64,000 bases of DNA, taken from NCBI GenBank assembly GCA_049968515.1, contig JBMFQR010000004.1, forward strand, positions 1 through 64,000, read 5' to 3'. The position numbers were made by a program, and so were the translations under genes. The notes under the pieces are model-generated. The model was not told the origin of the DNA. It worked only from the letters and a program-made list of their open reading frames with translations, and did no database searches. Origin of the DNA: JAOACQ01 sp049968515. Its GTDB lineage: Bacteria; Spirochaetota; Brevinematia; Brevinematales; JAOACQ01. Of this stretch, positions 61,570 through 64,000 are shown in pieces (positions within the stretch are counted from its first letter, which is position 1; each line of letters opens with the position of its first letter).

Positions 61570-62004
61570 ATGGCACCAAAAACTAAAAAGGTTAAAGCAG
61601 TTGTGAAGATGCAACTTCAAGCAGGACAGGCAAATCCTGCACCTCCGGTTGGGACTGCTTTGGGACCTCATGGAATACAATTGATGGAATTTTGTAAACA
61701 ATTCAATGAGTCTACAAAAGATAAGGCTGGCTTTGTAATTCCTGTGATAGTAACAATATATGAAGATAGAAGTTTTACATTTATTACAAAGACACCACCT
61801 GCTTCAAATCTTATTAAGAAAGAGCTTGGTATAGAAAAGGGTTCTTCAGAACCAAATAAAGCAAAGGTTGGTAAGATTAAGAGGGAGCAATTAAAAAAGA
61901 TTGCAGAAATAAAGATGAAAGATTTGAATGCGAAGGATATAGATGCTGCGATTAATATAATAGCGGGTACAGCCAGAAATATGGGTGTTGAGGTGGAGGA
62001 TTAA
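61570..62004 (+). CDS. rplK: Ribosomal protein uL11
   Basis: 144 residues with VKMQLQAGQANPAPPVGTALG, FVIPVIVTIYEDRSF and KTPPAS features; binds the GTPase centre of 23S rRNA. GGAG precedes the ATG. Confidence 0.97.
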   Translation: MAPKTKKVKAVVKMQLQAGQANPAPPVGTALGPHGIQLMEFCKQFNESTKDKAGFVIPVIVTIYEDRSFTFITKTPPASNLIKKELGIEKGSSEPNKAKVGKIKREQLKKIAEIKMKDLNAKDIDAAINIIAGTARNMGVEVED

Positions 62005-62005
62005 G

Positions 62006-62719
62006 ATGAAGGTTCTTGTAAAAAATAATGTTGTGTATAAAGGTGGAAAAAGAATACTCTCACTGATAGAAAAGTTTGATCTTGAAAAATTTTATCCTCT
62101 TGATGAGGCTTGCAAATTGGTAAAGGAGACAGCCACTGCAAAGTTTGATGAGACTATTGAGCTTTCTTATAAGTTAAACATAAAGCAGAAGCATAATATA
62201 AGAGATGTTGTTTTGCTCCCTCATTCAACTGGAAAGCAGTGCAGGGTGCTGGTTTTTGCAGAGGGTGAGAAGGCTGTGGAAGCAGAAAAGGCTGGTGCTG
62301 ATTATGTTGGTTCTACTGAACTTGTGGAGAAGATTGCTGGTGGCTGGCTTGATTTTGAAGCCTGTATAGCCACGCCGGATATGATGAAGAATTTAAGTAA
62401 GATTGCACCTATTCTTGGTAGAAGGAAGCTCATGCCGAATCCTAAAACCGGAACAGTTACGATGGAGATTGAAAGGGCAGTTAAGGAAGCAAAGGCTGGA
62501 AAGGTAGAAATAAGAAATGACAAAACAGGAAATATTCACACGATTATTGGCAAAAAATCCTCTTCAGCAGAGGTTTTATATGAGAATGCACTTGCCATAC
62601 ACAGGGTTCTATTGAAGAATAAACCTGCTGACCTGAAAGGAGATTATATTGCTACAATGGTTATTTCTGCTACTATGGGACCTGGTATAAAGGTTGATTT
62701 TAAAAAGCTTTCAATTTAA
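62006..62719 (+). CDS. rplA: Ribosomal protein uL1
   Basis: 237 residues. Signatures VVLLPHSTGK, ATPDMMKNLSKIAPILGRR and LMPNPKTGTVT are present; it forms the L1 stalk. ATG at 62006 has GGAGG five bases upstream and starts one base after rplK; the frame extending to 61985 is rejected. Confidence 0.96.
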   Translation: MKVLVKNNVVYKGGKRILSLIEKFDLEKFYPLDEACKLVKETATAKFDETIELSYKLNIKQKHNIRDVVLLPHSTGKQCRVLVFAEGEKAVEAEKAGADYVGSTELVEKIAGGWLDFEACIATPDMMKNLSKIAPILGRRKLMPNPKTGTVTMEIERAVKEAKAGKVEIRNDKTGNIHTIIGKKSSSAEVLYENALAIHRVLLKNKPADLKGDYIATMVISATMGPGIKVDFKKLSI

Positions 62720-62744
62720 AAGTCTTTAAATGTTGAGGTAAACT

Positions 62745-63269
62745 ATGTCGGTTAAAGAAAAGAAAAAAGAACTTTTTTCAGAGATCAACACTTATTTTGA
62801 GAATAATTATGGTGTGATAATGGCAGATTTTAAGGGTTTAAGTGTTGCCGAGCTTGATGAGATTAGAAGAAAGGCTGAAAGCGAAGGTGGTATACCGAAA
62901 GTTGTAAAAAATAATGTCTTTGAAAAGGTTCTTGAATCAAAAAAGATTGAAGGGTTTGAGAATGTTTTGAAGAACAATACCATTGCGTTTTTCTCTCGGG
63001 ATGATCTTATTAAGGTATTAAAGCTGCTTGTTAAATATAGCAAGGAAAATGATAAGTTTCTTATTAAAGGTGTTTATTTTGATGGTAAGCTGTTTGAACA
63101 GAATGATGTTGTAGAACTTTCAAAGCTGCCATCAAAACAGGAAATTCTTTCTATGATTGTTGGAAACTTACAGGGAGTTATCTCCAGCTTTGTTGGTACA
63201 TTAAATAGTGTTGTGACAACTTTTGTTGGAACAATTAAAGCTCTGGAAGAAAAAAATAGTAAAAATTAG
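62745..63269 (+). CDS. rplJ: Ribosomal protein uL10
   Basis: 174 residues with the N-terminal rRNA-binding domain (MADFKGLSVAELDEIRRK) and the C-terminal L7/L12-binding helix. Only 25 bases separate it from rplA, so there is no room for the long L10 leader found in some bacteria. Confidence 0.95.
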   Translation: MSVKEKKKELFSEINTYFENNYGVIMADFKGLSVAELDEIRRKAESEGGIPKVVKNNVFEKVLESKKIEGFENVLKNNTIAFFSRDDLIKVLKLLVKYSKENDKFLIKGVYFDGKLFEQNDVVELSKLPSKQEILSMIVGNLQGVISSFVGTLNSVVTTFVGTIKALEEKNSKN

Positions 63270-63300
63270 GTTTGTTAAATTTTCATATAAGGAGAATATA

Positions 63301-63696
63301 ATGGCAGATAAGATTCAGGAAGTGATTGACATCATTTCAAATATGACTGTGGTGGAGTTAAATGAACTCAGAAAGGCTTTGGAAGAGAAGTTTGATGTTA
63401 AAGCAGCTGCTCCTGTCGCATTTGCAGGACCTATGCCGGCACAGGGTGGTGGGGGTGCTTCTGCTCCTGCTGAAGAAGAAGCCTCAACGGTTTCTGTATT
63501 TATAAAGGATGCTGGGCCAAAAAAGATTGAAGTAATAAAGGTTGTAAGAGAGGTTACTGGCCTTGCATTGAAAGAAGCCAAGGATCTTACTGAAAGCGGT
63601 GGCAAACAACCGGTAAAAGAAAATATTTCTAAGTCTGATGCTGAGGCTTTAAAGAAGAAGCTCGAAGAAGCCGGAGCTGTAGTTGAAATCAAATAG
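63301..63696 (+). CDS. rplL: Ribosomal protein bL12 (L7/L12)
   Basis: 131 residues: an N-terminal dimer domain, an Ala/Gly/Pro hinge (about 35-60) and the C-terminal domain KKIEVIKVVREVTGLALKEA. The ATG at 63301 follows GGAG by six bases; an extended frame to 63223 overlaps rplJ and is rejected. Confidence 0.97.
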   Translation: MADKIQEVIDIISNMTVVELNELRKALEEKFDVKAAAPVAFAGPMPAQGGGGASAPAEEEASTVSVFIKDAGPKKIEVIKVVREVTGLALKEAKDLTESGGKQPVKENISKSDAEALKKKLEEAGAVVEIK

Positions 63697-63757
63697 AGAT
63701 TTCATTTCTATTAATTCTCACTTTTTTTGTTTTAAGGCTTATAGTGGCGTGTTTTGA

Positions 63758-63799
63758 CTTCCTCTCCTTTCAACCCCCTGAAGGGGAGGAAGCGTTTTT
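63758..63799 (+). terminator. Hairpin between rplL and rpoB, likely partial terminator
   Basis: CTTCCTCTCC (63758-63767) pairs with GGGGAGGAAG (63783-63792), with further inner pairs, and is followed by CGTTTTTATTTTTT. It matches the attenuator position between rplL and rpoB in many bacteria. Confidence 0.8.
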
Positions 63800-63835
63800 A
63801 TTTTTTCCGTAAATTTAGTTGTAGAGGTAGGATTT

Positions 63836-64000
63836 ATGGAAAGTCTTTTTTTTAATAGAAAGAGTTTTTCTAGAAATAAAGATAAGATTGCGTTGCCAGA
63901 CCTTCTTGAGATTCAACTTTCATCTTTTAAGGATTTCTTGCAGTCAGACAAAAAGATGGAAGAAAGGGAAAATAAGGGTCTTGAATATGTTTTCAGGAGC
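63836..64000 (+). CDS. rpoB: RNA polymerase beta subunit, N-terminal fragment
   Basis: The first 55 codons run off the window. LPDLLEIQLSSFKDFLQ and GLEYVF match the N-terminus of RpoB. GAGGTAGG lies shortly before the ATG. Confidence 0.95.
   Translation, partial: MESLFFNRKSFSRNKDKIALPDLLEIQLSSFKDFLQSDKKMEERENKGLEYVFRS

Overview
The window is a low-GC (by eye roughly 35-40 %) bacterial chromosome segment, densely coded on both strands. Complete LpxA, LpxB and LpxC genes show a diderm cell that makes lipid A. MreBCD, bactofilin, an M23 peptidase and OmpA-like and lipoprotein genes fit that envelope. FeoAB with a DtxR-type regulator, a rubredoxin-fused flavin reductase with an FprA diiron flavoprotein, RnfC and DapL point to an anaerobic or microaerophilic metabolism, and an isolated fliS suggests flagella. 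I cannot fix the phylum from sequence alone. The gene set would suit a Spirochaetota-like or other deep-branching diderm, and this is inference only.

Layout. 1-3187: ferrous iron operon (dtxR-feoA-feoB-small Cys protein). 3195-5018: yjbQ and dnaA on the minus strand. 5019-5543: regulatory or possible origin region with repeated TGCACA elements. 5544-9046: ribD, a TPR protein and a lone rnfC. 9161-11017: PQQ-propeller/OmpA fusion. 11201-15041: slipin, then a fliS/acidic protein/GAF operon. 15291-18478: sugar ABC importer without its ATPase. 18565-20973: mreBCD. 21050-23775: repeat protein, a GC-rich structured leader, hrb and fprA. 23828-27398: an odd M6 protease and a broken adenylate cyclase. 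27655-30843: truA and metH. 30988-32715: a lipoprotein and a GH16 beta-glucanase. 32875-38289: seven-gene envelope operon (M23, bactofilin, STAS, lpxA, lpxB, ruvX, lpxC). 38435-42292: tRNA-Pro and three proteins of unknown function. 42378-44236: a restriction-modification locus with three single-base indels. 44595-49119: lysS, dapL, ACT protein, phenylacetate-CoA ligase. 49229-53655: pst-phoU phosphate import operon. 53804-60047: tldE-like gene, three unknowns, folate cyclo-ligase, aroA. 60124-64000: tRNA-Thr, rpmG, a degenerate repeat array, tRNA-Trp, secE, nusG, rplKAJL and the start of rpoB.

Working together. The GH16 glucanase and the sugar importer could form a beta-glucan use route. FprA and its rubredoxin partner would remove O2 or NO. 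The pst operon carries its own PhoU and a strong promoter. Consensus sigma-70-like promoters (TTGACN-17-TATAAT) are easy to see upstream of many operons, and both solute-binding protein genes are followed by a perfect hairpin before the permease genes.

The least explained material is: the TGCACA-rich region beside an unusual dnaA; the 45-nt GC-rich tandem leader before hrb; the repeat array with truncated tRNA-Trp copies before trnW; the membrane insertion inside the M6 protease; the DCD-domain methyltransferase; and the fliS-linked acidic protein operon.
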